A stretch of 19,712 nt of DNA from Candidatus Levyibacteriota bacterium (GTDB lineage Bacteria; Patescibacteriota; Microgenomatia; Levybacterales; UBA12049): assembly GCA_023245515.1 (NCBI GenBank), contig JAHFKE010000020.1, positions 1 to 19,712 on the forward strand. The letters are read 5' to 3'. The notes beneath the pieces are model-generated. The model saw only the letters and a program-made list of their open reading frames with translations, was not told the DNA's origin and did no database searches. Position 1 is the stretch's first letter; each line of letters opens with the position of its first letter. A program made the position numbers and the translations under genes. Below are positions 1-7,417 of the stretch, piece by piece.

Positions 1-1
1 A

Positions 2-91
2 GAAAAAGCATTAAGAACTTTGACTTACTCTTGGACTGCTGGACATATGGTGGAAAATCCTGAAATGGTGTATCGTTCATCAAGCAAATAG
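2..91 (+). CDS. C-terminal end of an unidentified protein (partial, runs off the left edge)
   Basis: Frame 2 is open from the first base to a TAG at 89-91 and encodes 29 residues ending in ...MVYRSSSK. There is no start inside the window, so this would be the 3' end of a plus-strand gene converging on the minus-strand gene that stops at 178. The stretch is too short to assign to a family, and 29 open codons can occur by chance, so the call rests mainly on the absence of any other gene in these bases. Bases 92-177 show no further gene. A weak 4-bp hairpin (GGCA...TGCC near 138-152) followed by T-rich sequence might help terminate it. Confidence 0.4.
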   Translation, partial: EKALRTLTYSWTAGHMVENPEMVYRSSSK

Positions 92-177
92 TAGCACAAC
101 CACCAACATTTGACAATTTATAGCCACAATAATTGGGGCAAGACTACTGCCTACAAGTATTTTGGTTTTAAGAAGAC

Positions 178-1083
178 CTACTGGCCATTCTTGCACGCTA
201 TTGCATAATCTAGTTCAAGAATACCCCTTTTCCCAAAAGCAAAGCTGTGTTGCGCCTGTAATCTATCGAAAGAATCCATTGTGAAGTTGAGTTCTTGAGT
301 AAATTTCTTGAGATAAACAACTTGAGCAGATACATCAGTCTCGTTCTGTACGATATATAAGCCGGGATCACCAAACTGATCCCCCTTTGAGACTAATCTC
401 ATTGCTCCATCTTCCAAGTTCCGCGGCTCCAAAAATACGGTTGCATTCCCACAAGGGATAGGAAAAACTACCCGTATACACTGCACGTCAGGATTATTTG
501 GAAGCTTAGCTATGCTGTATGCACCTGATAAAACTGTTTCTCCGGTTTGCCTATTACGCCTGACCCATCCGGTCATTTTAGGTACCCTATCCCCTACTTC
601 TTCCAGTGCATAGATATCACTTTGTATTGCTCCATCAGGTGGATCATTCAAAGGCATATTCATTTGTCCGTATCTACGGGTAAAAAGCGTGTGGGAAAGA
701 CCAAATAGAAGTTTCGCTGTTTTTTTCCACTTGATATCTAAATCCATCGTGTAGCCAGAAGTGTGTTCATAAAAGTTTACGATTTCCGGAGTAATAAGAT
801 CAGGATTAAAATGCACTCCCTCTAAGTCCTTGGCAAAATTTGCGAGGAGCCCTTCATTATGGTTTTTTACTACATGAAGCCCTTGTTGTTGACCCAACTG
901 TAAAAAGTAACCTTCTCCAATACCGGCTGGATTGCCTATCGGACCTTTTAGCCAAGGATGATCGTCGTAGAGAATTTTTACTCCCATTATGTCAATTCCT
1001 TTGTCAACTATGGCATCAAGTCCCTTGGCAATCTTCCCATCTGGACGTAAACCTCCCGTTTTTCTTGGCGAAATTTCTATCAT
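178..1083 (-). CDS. Conserved-looking hypothetical protein, 301 residues, family not recognised
   Basis: A full-length, soluble-looking protein with no signal peptide and no membrane segment. I do not recognise the family. Visible features are a Gly-rich N-terminal third (GNPAGIGEGYF), a central stretch with FYEHTSGYTM followed by W and many basic residues, an RRNRQTGETVLSG segment, and a C-terminal mixed beta-rich region. The reading frame extends to a TTG at 1098, but the ATG at 1083 is preferred. A TTGCAT (-35), 16 bp, TATACT (-10) promoter lies so that the -10 box ends 6 nt before this ATG, making its A the expected transcription start; the TTG would lie inside the promoter. It sits 60 bp downstream of the tailspike-like gene on the same strand but has its own promoter. 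Function unknown. Confidence 0.75.
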   Translation of the reverse strand: MIEISPRKTGGLRPDGKIAKGLDAIVDKGIDIMGVKILYDDHPWLKGPIGNPAGIGEGYFLQLGQQQGLHVVKNHNEGLLANFAKDLEGVHFNPDLITPEIVNFYEHTSGYTMDLDIKWKKTAKLLFGLSHTLFTRRYGQMNMPLNDPPDGAIQSDIYALEEVGDRVPKMTGWVRRNRQTGETVLSGAYSIAKLPNNPDVQCIRVVFPIPCGNATVFLEPRNLEDGAMRLVSKGDQFGDPGLYIVQNETDVSAQVVYLKKFTQELNFTMDSFDRLQAQHSFAFGKRGILELDYAIACKNGQ

Positions 1084-1089
1084 TGGATT

Positions 1090-1117
1090 AGTATACAACG
1101 AGTATTTTTAAATGCAA
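1090..1117 (-). promoter_or_regulatory. Predicted promoter of the 301-residue hypothetical gene (leaderless geometry)
   Basis: On the minus strand, TTGCAT (1112-1117) is followed after 16 bp by TATACT (1090-1095). Only 6 nt separate the -10 box from the ATG at 1081-1083, so the predicted +1 is the A of the start codon. No Shine-Dalgarno site is present. Confidence 0.6.
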
Positions 1118-1143
1118 TTCTTTATCAAAGAAGAAAGACACGA

Positions 1144-3375
1144 CTATGGAACTGAGGCCACACGCATACTTATAACAGGGGCGAACGCTACTGCTCCAGC
1201 TGCCGAATACGTACCGTATGCTCCTGAAACACCTGACATGCTGTAGGCAGAAACCCCTGTTGAAGCATTGGCGAGAGAGCCCGCTCCAACCTGTACGGTT
1301 GGTGTGATCGTGAAATACAACGTGGGCTGCGTCGTACCGCCTTGCGTAACGCAAGCAAGCCAATAGAGTCCTGGATTTAGCTGTTGCGATATCGTTGCTT
1401 CTACTGAGGTTGCACTCGTAGCCGTATCTACCGTTCCGGCATCCAGTACCAACGTTCCGGGAGCACCATGACCATCATCAGCATAGATGGCCAGACGGCC
1501 ATTTGTTGAAGCTTGATTTGTCGATATTCGGATACCGATACGATCAAATGTAGCAGTCTCCGAAACGTAAAACGGAACGAAGTAAGCCAGGTTTTGCGTT
1601 GGCACCTGTAGAGACGCAGCTCCCCGCACTTCAGGGGCTGAGTAATAAAATCCAGCCTTAAATCTCTTGCCCATAAGCCCGGCAGGTCTAAATGCTGACC
1701 AACTGGAACCACTTGGTGTTGTTAGCTGGATATATTCATTGCCAGTGGACGTCTCTATGACCCGAGAGCCAGCCTCAAATACACCCGTATTGGCAGTGTA
1801 GGTAGCCATATCCTGACGACAATAGAAGGCGTTCACCGTATCGTTCTTGATAACAGGAAGTGCCGTACTATCCGCTACTCGCAACGTGTTGTCTATCATG
1901 CGTCCGCGAGTGACAGCATCCGCAGCCTGACTATCAATTGCACACACGACCTTATGGGTGCCATTTTCATCAACGACCATATTTTCATTGATCTCAACGT
2001 CATAGAGCGCAACAGCTCCAAGTGTAGAAGTGTCCAGCATAACACCTACTCGAAAGGTACTTGTGGGAGCACCCATACCCGGATTAACGATAAGGTTTTT
2101 GCTAATCCTAACCCGCCTTGTGAGGATGTTTGGCATATAGAGAATGCCCGGGCCAAGGGAGCCGACAATTGTATTGTTGCTGATCTCTATTTCGCTGTCT
2201 TGCGTTCCCTCCGTTACCGCCACGGTTCGCAACCAAAGAACACCTGCTGCGTAGTTGTCATTAGAAACTGGGGTCTGAGCAAATGAGACATAGGTAATCT
2301 GATTATTGAGGATCTTAACATCCCGACAGACACCCGTAGATCCGGTGCTCAGAGCAATACCAAACCTGAACCCGACTATGGTATACCATTTATCGTAATC
2401 AAGCTCGATCTGGTTCCCCTGGATAAGAAGCTTGTCGACGGCAAAACCGGATAGCGTGCCATAATCATACGCCCAGATCTGAATACCCACCATGAGCCCC
2501 GAACCAGTATTATTGGTAACAACAAGATTCTTCGAATTCGTAGAGGATACGCCCGTAATGTTCATCATGTTGAGAAAGTTCGTAACCTGGTTACCACTGA
2601 TGATCTGATTCGGCCCATGTGTCTCAATCGCAGTGGTGGGAGCGCTTCCCGTACCGATGAACGTACAATCCCTCACAACAAGACCCGTGCCATGGAAATA
2701 GATAGAGGAATGGTCATGGGCGCTGCCATCACCTGTATTATCAAAAAGACTGTTGCGAATTGCCCAGCGCCCAACGATAGTTGAGCCACCATTTATCGTA
2801 ATCGTATTTACATTGTCACAATTAGTAAAACGGCAATTCTCGATCACCCCGTCAAAACCGTTAAAACAGCGCAGGGCATATCGCGGAGAAGTGGTAAATA
2901 GAGGACCACCACTTGAGACATCAGAGATTGTATTATTGGCACTGTTCTCATCGATCGTAAGATCGCGCATGCGAAAACCTGAAATATTAACGTTCACACT
3001 CCCGGTAGACTTATTGGTGATGACCGATTCGTAGTTGCCAGCACTCGCCTTCACCTTTATGATCGACCCGTCCCGTCCGGCACCGAAGAGCTCTAAGCTC
3101 TGCGCACCAATCCTGAGCATGTTGCCAGTACCATCAGGAACTACGATATATGTGCCCACCGGGAAAAATATTTTCGATCCAGCAGTGGCAGCAGCAAGGG
3201 CAGTATTGATAGCAGCAGTATCGTCTGTCGTCCCGTCTCCTGTAGCGCCATACGTCTTGACATTGATAATCCCGTCCTTGGTCGTACCATCCGCATTAAG
3301 CGACACGGAAAGATAATCATTGAGAACTGTTCCCCATGTACCATCATCTCCATCTATTGTTGGCAGTCGCGACAT
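1144..3375 (-). CDS. Pectate-lyase-3 / right-handed beta-helix protein, phage tailspike-like
   Basis: A 743-residue protein. Residues 1-35 (MSRLPTIDGDDGTWGTVLND...) are the short N-terminal segment often seen on phage or surface fibre proteins. Residues about 37-100 carry the classic pectate_lyase_3 entry motif (NVKTYGATGDGTTDDTAAI) and the FFPVGTYIV strand. Residues about 100-520 are Asn/Gly/Ile-rich beta-helix coils with repeating NNTI/NNQI turns. After a linker (SRVIETSTGNEYI) comes a C-terminal domain from about 570 with YYSAPEVRGAAS and a GLYWLACVTQ strand, like jelly-roll tips of siphophage tail proteins. It probably binds or cuts a polysaccharide. No signal peptide is visible, which fits a phage-derived protein or export by a non-Sec route. 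There are no other phage genes in the window. A strong GAGGAGGG site (3387-3394) lies about 11 nt before the ATG. Family-level call is confident; substrate and enzymatic activity are not known. Confidence 0.85.
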   Translation of the reverse strand: MSRLPTIDGDDGTWGTVLNDYLSVSLNADGTTKDGIINVKTYGATGDGTTDDTAAINTALAAATAGSKIFFPVGTYIVVPDGTGNMLRIGAQSLELFGAGRDGSIIKVKASAGNYESVITNKSTGSVNVNISGFRMRDLTIDENSANNTISDVSSGGPLFTTSPRYALRCFNGFDGVIENCRFTNCDNVNTITINGGSTIVGRWAIRNSLFDNTGDGSAHDHSSIYFHGTGLVVRDCTFIGTGSAPTTAIETHGPNQIISGNQVTNFLNMMNITGVSSTNSKNLVVTNNTGSGLMVGIQIWAYDYGTLSGFAVDKLLIQGNQIELDYDKWYTIVGFRFGIALSTGSTGVCRDVKILNNQITYVSFAQTPVSNDNYAAGVLWLRTVAVTEGTQDSEIEISNNTIVGSLGPGILYMPNILTRRVRISKNLIVNPGMGAPTSTFRVGVMLDTSTLGAVALYDVEINENMVVDENGTHKVVCAIDSQAADAVTRGRMIDNTLRVADSTALPVIKNDTVNAFYCRQDMATYTANTGVFEAGSRVIETSTGNEYIQLTTPSGSSWSAFRPAGLMGKRFKAGFYYSAPEVRGAASLQVPTQNLAYFVPFYVSETATFDRIGIRISTNQASTNGRLAIYADDGHGAPGTLVLDAGTVDTATSATSVEATISQQLNPGLYWLACVTQGGTTQPTLYFTITPTVQVGAGSLANASTGVSAYSMSGVSGAYGTYSAAGAVAFAPVISMRVASVP

Positions 3376-3386
3376 AACTAGACATT

Positions 3387-3394
3387 CCCTCCTC
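3387..3394 (-). promoter_or_regulatory. Strong Shine-Dalgarno site of the tailspike-like gene
   Basis: Read on the minus strand this is GAGGAGGG, with core GGAGG at 3388-3392 and 12 nt to the ATG at 3373-3375. It is the best ribosome-binding site in the window and stands out because most other genes have none. Confidence 0.65.
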
Positions 3395-3453
3395 TCAAGC
3401 TCTTCATCCCGGCAGATACAATAGACAATACATCAGCATGCATCTTTGCCTTC

Positions 3454-3481
3454 TTGATTAAATTATAGAGACATATATACT
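3454..3481 (+). promoter_or_regulatory. Predicted promoter of the secreted FN3-like gene
   Basis: TTGATT (3454-3459), 16-bp spacer, TATACT (3476-3481). Predicted start of transcription is near 3488, giving a roughly 18-nt leader that contains AGGAG (3492-3496), 9 nt before the ATG at 3506. It overlaps the minus-strand promoter at 3462-3489. Confidence 0.6.
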
Positions 3482-3489
3482 GGATGCAA
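3462..3489 (-). promoter_or_regulatory. Predicted promoter of the tailspike-like gene
   Basis: On the minus strand TTGCAT (3484-3489), 16-bp spacer, perfect TATAAT (3462-3467). It predicts a leader of about 80 nt with a strong Shine-Dalgarno site. Its -10 box lies in the spacer of the opposing plus-strand promoter and vice versa, so the two should compete for polymerase. Confidence 0.65.
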
Positions 3490-3505
3490 GCAGGAGATTG
3501 ATTGA

Positions 3506-4267
3506 ATGAGGCTATTAAATAAAAAATTATTGCTCCTACTCCGATCCACGATGCTAGTCATGGTCGTGTTCTTCTTACTAGTTCCAAGCACAATTTATGC
3601 CACACCTTATGGGAGATGCGCATATAATGCAAAATTCTTTAACGGACAATGCGTCAGCTCAAGCGGAGGCGGTAGCTCTTCAGGTGGAGGCGGCTCATCG
3701 ACAGGAACACCTACGTGCACAAATCAAGCGCCCAGGTCTGCACCAAACCCCTTTGAAATAGACACGACCGGATCGACGGCAACCATATACTTTGCGCCTG
3801 CTCAACAACCGTATACCGACTACTATGTTTCATTCGGGGATGGCATGGCTAGTGAGGGCTATGGCGCTCAGTTTTCGCTTAGCCAAACAACGGGCGCCTT
3901 GAGATATGATGTCTACAAGCTTAAGAACAACGCGATATATACGTTTAAGGTGCGAGCTGGAAATGGTTGCAAGGCAGGCCCCTGGAGCAATACTCTTACT
4001 ATCAAAACGGGCGCAAAAAACTCCAAAACCATCATCAGGTATTATCCTAAAAAACAAGCAACATACACCATTACTGCCTCAAATAGCTTCAAGGGTATAG
4101 TCAGTGCAATCAAAAAAGCGCTTGGCCCATTGCTGCCGGCAACAGGAAAAGGGAAGACAATATCTCCTACACAGACACCCGTTATGAAATCTAAGCCTGC
4201 TCCTCTAGTCGCACCAAGACCGACTCTGACTCCGAAAAAAACCTGCTTCCTCTTTATCTGCTGGTAG
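3506..4267 (+). CDS. Secreted fibronectin-III-like protein with Ser/Gly linker and Cys-containing tail
   Basis: A 253-residue exported protein. Residues 1-32 form a Sec signal peptide (basic MRLLNKK, then a hydrophobic core, probable cleavage after STIYA). Residues 33-50 hold a small two-Cys segment (C38, C49), then a low-complexity Ser/Gly linker (51-68). A domain at about 72-170 with YTFKVRAGNGCKAGPWSNTLTIKT resembles a fibronectin type III fold. The C-terminal part is Pro/Lys/Thr-rich and ends in KTCFLFICW. Six cysteines remain in the mature region. LPATG occurs at 210-214, but a normal sortase tail does not follow. The start is supported by AGGAG 9 nt upstream and the promoter at 3454-3481. 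Likely a surface or extracellular adhesion-type protein; a link to the divergent tailspike-like gene is suggested only by the shared promoter region. Confidence 0.85.
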   Translation: MRLLNKKLLLLLRSTMLVMVVFFLLVPSTIYATPYGRCAYNAKFFNGQCVSSSGGGSSSGGGGSSTGTPTCTNQAPRSAPNPFEIDTTGSTATIYFAPAQQPYTDYYVSFGDGMASEGYGAQFSLSQTTGALRYDVYKLKNNAIYTFKVRAGNGCKAGPWSNTLTIKTGAKNSKTIIRYYPKKQATYTITASNSFKGIVSAIKKALGPLLPATGKGKTISPTQTPVMKSKPAPLVAPRPTLTPKKTCFLFICW

Positions 4268-4282
4268 AATACGAGATTGTCC

Positions 4283-4705
4283 TCAAGCCTCCTCCCACAT
4301 TTTTTCAAGCTTCTTTCTTGCGTTCTTATATGATGTTGCCCACAAATACATCCAGCCGGATAGGTTCTTGGCAAGATATTCGATGGGAAATTCTAAGCCA
4401 TGCTTCTTCCATATTTGCATGCTCACTTGATAAGCAGTCAGTTCTTCTTCCAGACGGGCACTTCGGGAAAAGTAGTTTTTCAAAAGAAACCGTAGTAGTC
4501 CTATCTCTTGCTGTCTCTTACGATGGCTTTCTTCATGTTTTAGAAGAGCAATACTGCGCAGATGCGGATTGTCTCTTAAAAGATCGCGGTAAAAATCTTC
4601 CCGTAAATAGATGGTTGGATAAATCGAATTGCCTCCAAATTCTTTGACAAACGGGAGAAGTTTCCAAATTTTTGGGTATGGTTTTACGTAGGACGGAAGC
4701 TTCAT
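4283..4705 (-). CDS. Small putative zinc-dependent protein with HExxH motif
   Basis: A 140-residue protein of no family I can name. Residues 56-64 read KHEESHRKR, an HExxH zinc-binding signature (H57, E58, H61), followed about 25 residues later by an acidic cluster LEEELTAYQ (85-93) that could supply a third ligand, as in gluzincin-type proteins. The N-terminal region contains an IYPTIYLREDFYRDLLRD segment that could form the edge strand and first helix of such a fold. There is no signal peptide and no clear membrane helix, so it would act in the cytoplasm or at the inner membrane. It starts 12 nt after the ruvB stop and is probably the last gene of the ruv operon. It converges with the FN3-like gene, leaving only 15 bp. 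Peptidase activity is inferred from the motif alone. Confidence 0.75.
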   Translation of the reverse strand: MKLPSYVKPYPKIWKLLPFVKEFGGNSIYPTIYLREDFYRDLLRDNPHLRSIALLKHEESHRKRQQEIGLLRFLLKNYFSRSARLEEELTAYQVSMQIWKKHGLEFPIEYLAKNLSGWMYLWATSYKNARKKLEKMWEEA

Positions 4706-4717
4706 GGCTAAAGAGTA

Positions 4718-5725
4718 TCAGCGATCCCCAGAATGCTTCACACCCAAATGTTCATACGCGGCTTTAGTGGCAACTCTACCACGGGGGGTTCTCTGGAGAA
4801 AGCCGAGTTGGAGGAGGTACGGCTCAACCAGATCCTCAAGCGTTCCTGTGTCCTCTGATACCGTGGCTGCAATCGTTTGGACTCCCACAGGTCCACCCCT
4901 GTGCTTTTTTATAATCGCTTCCATATACTTCTTATCCAGCGGATCAAGCCCCAGACTATCCACTTCAAGCATCTCTAGCGCCTCTTGGGCTGATGTGATA
5001 TCAATTCCTTCCTTTCCCTTTACCTGAGCATAGTCTCTGACACGCTTTAAAAGCTTTAAGGCAATTCTTGGCGTACCGCGGGCGCGCTTAGCGATCTCGT
5101 GCATACTTTTTTCATCAATCGCTATCTGCAGCTTCTGGGCACCTCCCAGAATAATCGTTATCAGTTCTGACGGTTCATAAAAATTCAGCCGGTGTGTTAC
5201 ACCAAACCGATCCCTGAGTGGCGCCGAGAGAAGTCCAGCCCTGGTCGTGGCACCGATGATCGTAAAATGTGGCAAATCCAGACGGAGCGTTCTAGCAGAA
5301 GGACCCTTGCCCAGAACCACATCCAGCGCATAATCCTCCATAGCCGAATACAGCGTCTCTTCAACGGTTTTATGCAGTCTGTGAATCTCGTCAATGAAAA
5401 GCACGTCCTTGGGCTGGAGGTTGGTAAGAATTGCTGCCAGATCACCGGCTCTTGATAAAGCAGGACCTGAGGTGATCCTGATATTGGCGTCCATCTCTTT
5501 GGCAATGATGTGGGAGAGTGTTGTTTTCCCAAGACCGGGGGGTCCATAAAACAACACATGCTCAATCGCTTCTTTCCGCTTCTTTGCTGCCTGAATAGCA
5601 ATCCGTAGCGCCTTTTTGACATTCTCCTGCCCATGAAATTCAGGCCAACTACCAGCACGCAGAGAAGTGAACAACACCTCTTCTTCAGGATTAACCTCCT
5701 CTGTTTTTAACTTCTTTTTATCCAT
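4718..5725 (-). CDS. ruvB: Holliday junction branch-migration ATPase RuvB
   Basis: A 335-residue AAA+ protein, the usual RuvB length. It forms hexameric motors that, loaded by RuvA, drive branch migration of Holliday junctions. Visible features: Walker A GPPGLGKTT (61-69), Walker B DEIH (112-115), sensor-1 GATTRAG (159-165 region), LRDRFG with the arginine finger (about 170-175), and the C-terminal winged-helix part with KHRGGPVGVQTIA and EPYLLQLGFLQRTPRGR. The N-terminal RuvB signature is more divergent than usual (LRAGSWPEFHGQENVK in place of the common LRP...IGQ). It follows ruvA by 32 nt and precedes the HExxH gene by 12 nt. No Shine-Dalgarno site is obvious before the ATG; the 32-nt gap consists of an AATTG-type repeat. 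Confidence 0.97.
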   Translation of the reverse strand: MDKKKLKTEEVNPEEEVLFTSLRAGSWPEFHGQENVKKALRIAIQAAKKRKEAIEHVLFYGPPGLGKTTLSHIIAKEMDANIRITSGPALSRAGDLAAILTNLQPKDVLFIDEIHRLHKTVEETLYSAMEDYALDVVLGKGPSARTLRLDLPHFTIIGATTRAGLLSAPLRDRFGVTHRLNFYEPSELITIILGGAQKLQIAIDEKSMHEIAKRARGTPRIALKLLKRVRDYAQVKGKEGIDITSAQEALEMLEVDSLGLDPLDKKYMEAIIKKHRGGPVGVQTIAATVSEDTGTLEDLVEPYLLQLGFLQRTPRGRVATKAAYEHLGVKHSGDR

Positions 5726-5757
5726 ACATTAAAATTGGTCATTGTTAATTGGCCATT

Positions 5758-6324
5758 CTACTTACCCATACTTTTCAGGGCAAGTTTTATCTTCTCCTCT
5801 ACCGTTGTCCCTTCGCCATTTAGACCCTTAAGGGCTGCTCTTGCCTCCTGGGGGGTAAACCCAAATCCCTGAAGCGCCATAACGACTTCATTACCTTCAG
5901 ACCCATCTTGGGACAGATCAACATCCCCACCTCCGCCCAGTTTATTTTTGAGCTCAATGATAATCTTCTGAGCGTTTTTCTTGCCGAGTCTCGGAACCGA
6001 GGTGAAAAACCCGACATCATTTGCAGCAATAGCGCCAACGATCTGAGACCTGGACCCAACAGCAAAAACCCCAAGCGCCGTCTTACACCCGACACCTGAG
6101 ACACTGATGAGATATTCAAATAGTTTCAAATCCTGCGGCTCTAAGAACCCGTACAGCTCCAGAACATCCTCCCTGACATGGGTATGGGTAAACAATTTTA
6201 TATGCTGTCCGGCTACTGAGGAAACATTTGAAGGAACCAACACCTTGTAACCGACACCATTAACATCAACAATTATTGCCGATATATCTTTCCATTCAAC
6301 CGTACCTTTAAGCAGTCCAATCAT
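5758..6324 (-). CDS. ruvA: Holliday junction DNA-binding protein RuvA
   Basis: A 188-residue protein, close to typical RuvA length. It binds the four-way junction as a tetramer and recruits RuvB. Domain I is an OB fold (MIGLLKGTVEW ... THTHVREDVLELYGF, residues 1-60). Two helix-hairpin-helix motifs follow: LISVSGVGCKTAL (72-84) and TSVPRLGKKNAQKII (108-122); the second has RLG in place of the common GIG. After a Gly/Asp-rich linker (130-143), domain III (145-188), which contacts RuvB, includes ALQGFGFTPQEARAAL. The gene is 28 nt downstream of the methyltransferase-like gene and has its own predicted promoter overlapping that gene's end, so ruvAB may be expressed partly independently of ruvC. 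Confidence 0.97.
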   Translation of the reverse strand: MIGLLKGTVEWKDISAIIVDVNGVGYKVLVPSNVSSVAGQHIKLFTHTHVREDVLELYGFLEPQDLKLFEYLISVSGVGCKTALGVFAVGSRSQIVGAIAANDVGFFTSVPRLGKKNAQKIIIELKNKLGGGGDVDLSQDGSEGNEVVMALQGFGFTPQEARAALKGLNGEGTTVEEKIKLALKSMGK

Positions 6325-6335
6325 GAAGTACCGAA

Positions 6336-6363
6336 ATTATACCATGCTACCACTACCAAACAA
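6336..6363 (-). promoter_or_regulatory. Predicted internal promoter for ruvA-ruvB
   Basis: On the minus strand TTGTTT (6358-6363), 16 bp, perfect TATAAT (6336-6341), 11 nt before the ruvA ATG. It overlaps the last codons of the upstream methyltransferase-like gene. The -35 box is weak. The predicted leader is only about 4-5 nt and has no Shine-Dalgarno site. Confidence 0.5.
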
Positions 6364-6925
6364 AGGGAATAAGCAGCTTCGTCTTCTTTTTATATTCGAT
6401 GTATGCTTTACCAAAATGCTTCTCCAAAATCGCTTCCTCTAGCTTCGATTGTTTATAAGCTGCCAAAAACCCAATGAGCGCAATCACAATAAAAAGATAG
6501 CTCTTCGCAACAAGCTCTGCGCCAACCACTGCCATGAGAAGACCGGTGTAAATAGGATTACGTATATAAGCATAGATGCCGCTGGTGACGAGAACCTGCT
6601 TTTGCTTGATTTGGTACTCTGCAGCGTGCGCCCAATTTGTCCCTAGAGTTATCCTCGCACTAACACTTATTGCTATACCTAAAACGACCAGAAAAAAGCC
6701 TATCTCTTGAGAAGGAAAATTAACGGTAAAAATTTGCCATCCGAGAACCTGCAAAAGAATAATTGCGTAAACAACATACTGTGGAATATATCTCCTGATA
6801 TAGCCCAATTTTGTGCTTATGGGCTTTTTTGGCTTCTCGCGGTCTGCCTTGCGCCCCGTAACCAACCAATATCCCTGCCATCCAGCAAAAAGAATGAGTG
6901 TGATAATTCGTAAAGCAAAATCCAT
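6353..6925 (-). CDS. Isoprenylcysteine carboxyl methyltransferase (ICMT)-family membrane protein
   Basis: A 190-residue integral membrane protein with hydrophobic segments at about 4-22, 48-66, 75-93 and 128-155. The SAM-dependent methyltransferase core of the ICMT/PEMT superfamily is visible: VTSGIYAYIRNPIYTGLL (113-130), then a hydrophobic hairpin, then EEAILEKHFGKAYIEYKKKT (163-182), matching the family's E-E...FG..Y..Y signature. Bacterial members methylate small or lipid substrates that are mostly unknown; the eukaryotic substrate (prenylated Cys) is not expected here. It lies between ruvC (6-nt gap) and ruvA (28-nt gap), so it is co-transcribed with recombination genes although no functional connection is known. 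The short gap after ruvC contains AGGGG, 4 nt before the ATG, which may serve as a close-spaced ribosome-binding site. Confidence 0.88.
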   Translation of the reverse strand: MDFALRIITLILFAGWQGYWLVTGRKADREKPKKPISTKLGYIRRYIPQYVVYAIILLQVLGWQIFTVNFPSQEIGFFLVVLGIAISVSARITLGTNWAHAAEYQIKQKQVLVTSGIYAYIRNPIYTGLLMAVVGAELVAKSYLFIVIALIGFLAAYKQSKLEEAILEKHFGKAYIEYKKKTKLLIPFVW

Positions 6926-6931
6926 ATTCCC

Positions 6932-7417
6932 CTATTTTAACTTATTTACCTTGTAAGAAAAAGCGTGAGTAAGCGCCACTGCGAGCGCATCCGCCGTATC
7001 ATCAAGCTTGGGGGCCTTGTCTAATTTCAGAATCATTTTAACCATCTCTCCTACCTGATTCTTCTCAGCTCTCCCATACCCTGTCACTGCGATCTTCACC
7101 TGAAGCGGCGTATAGACACTTACAGGAATGTCATGTTGCGCAGCAGCTAGAAGCACCACGCCGCGTGCCTGACCGACCACCAAAGCCGTCTTAGCATTGG
7201 TATTGAAAAATAACTCCTCAATCGCCAAGGCGTTCGGTTTTTCTTCGGTAATTATTCGGGAAATGTCTTCATGCACTACTCGCAACCGCTCCTCCAAAGC
7301 AACCCCTTTATCCGTCTCAATACACCCATAACCCTCAACTCTTAATGCTCCCCCCTCAACTCTGACCAACCCCCACCCCATCCTCGCAATCCCCGGATCA
7401 ATACCCAAAATCTTCAT
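6932..7417 (-). CDS. ruvC: Holliday junction resolvase RuvC
   Basis: A 161-residue RNase-H-fold endonuclease that cleaves Holliday junctions symmetrically, acting with RuvAB. The catalytic acidic residues are all present: D7 in GIDPG, E67 in AIEELFF, and D140 and D143 in LDDTADALAVALTH. The GQARGV segment after TNAKTALVV is also typical. It is first in the minus-strand cluster ruvC - ICMT-like - ruvA - ruvB - HExxH gene. The ATG lies on the edge of a perfect 9-bp inverted repeat (7416-7443), and a GATAAA -10-like box with upstream TG sits in the loop of that repeat, 8 nt before the start. No Shine-Dalgarno site is seen. The upstream region is shared with the divergent SGNH-type gene. Confidence 0.97.
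   Translation of the reverse strand: MKILGIDPGIARMGWGLVRVEGGALRVEGYGCIETDKGVALEERLRVVHEDISRIITEEKPNALAIEELFFNTNAKTALVVGQARGVVLLAAAQHDIPVSVYTPLQVKIAVTGYGRAEKNQVGEMVKMILKLDKAPKLDDTADALAVALTHAFSYKVNKLK

Noticed and set aside
1140..1363. Short minus- and plus-strand frames inside the tailspike-like gene (for example 1088-1363, 2753-3034, 3035-3316)
   Set aside because: They are shadows of the long beta-helix frame, with no start signals or domain features.
3715..4267. LPATG in the secreted FN3-like protein as a sortase cell-wall signal
   Set aside because: It is followed by 39 mostly polar, Pro/Lys-rich residues with only a very short hydrophobic end, not the usual membrane helix and basic tail. 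Kept as an observation only.
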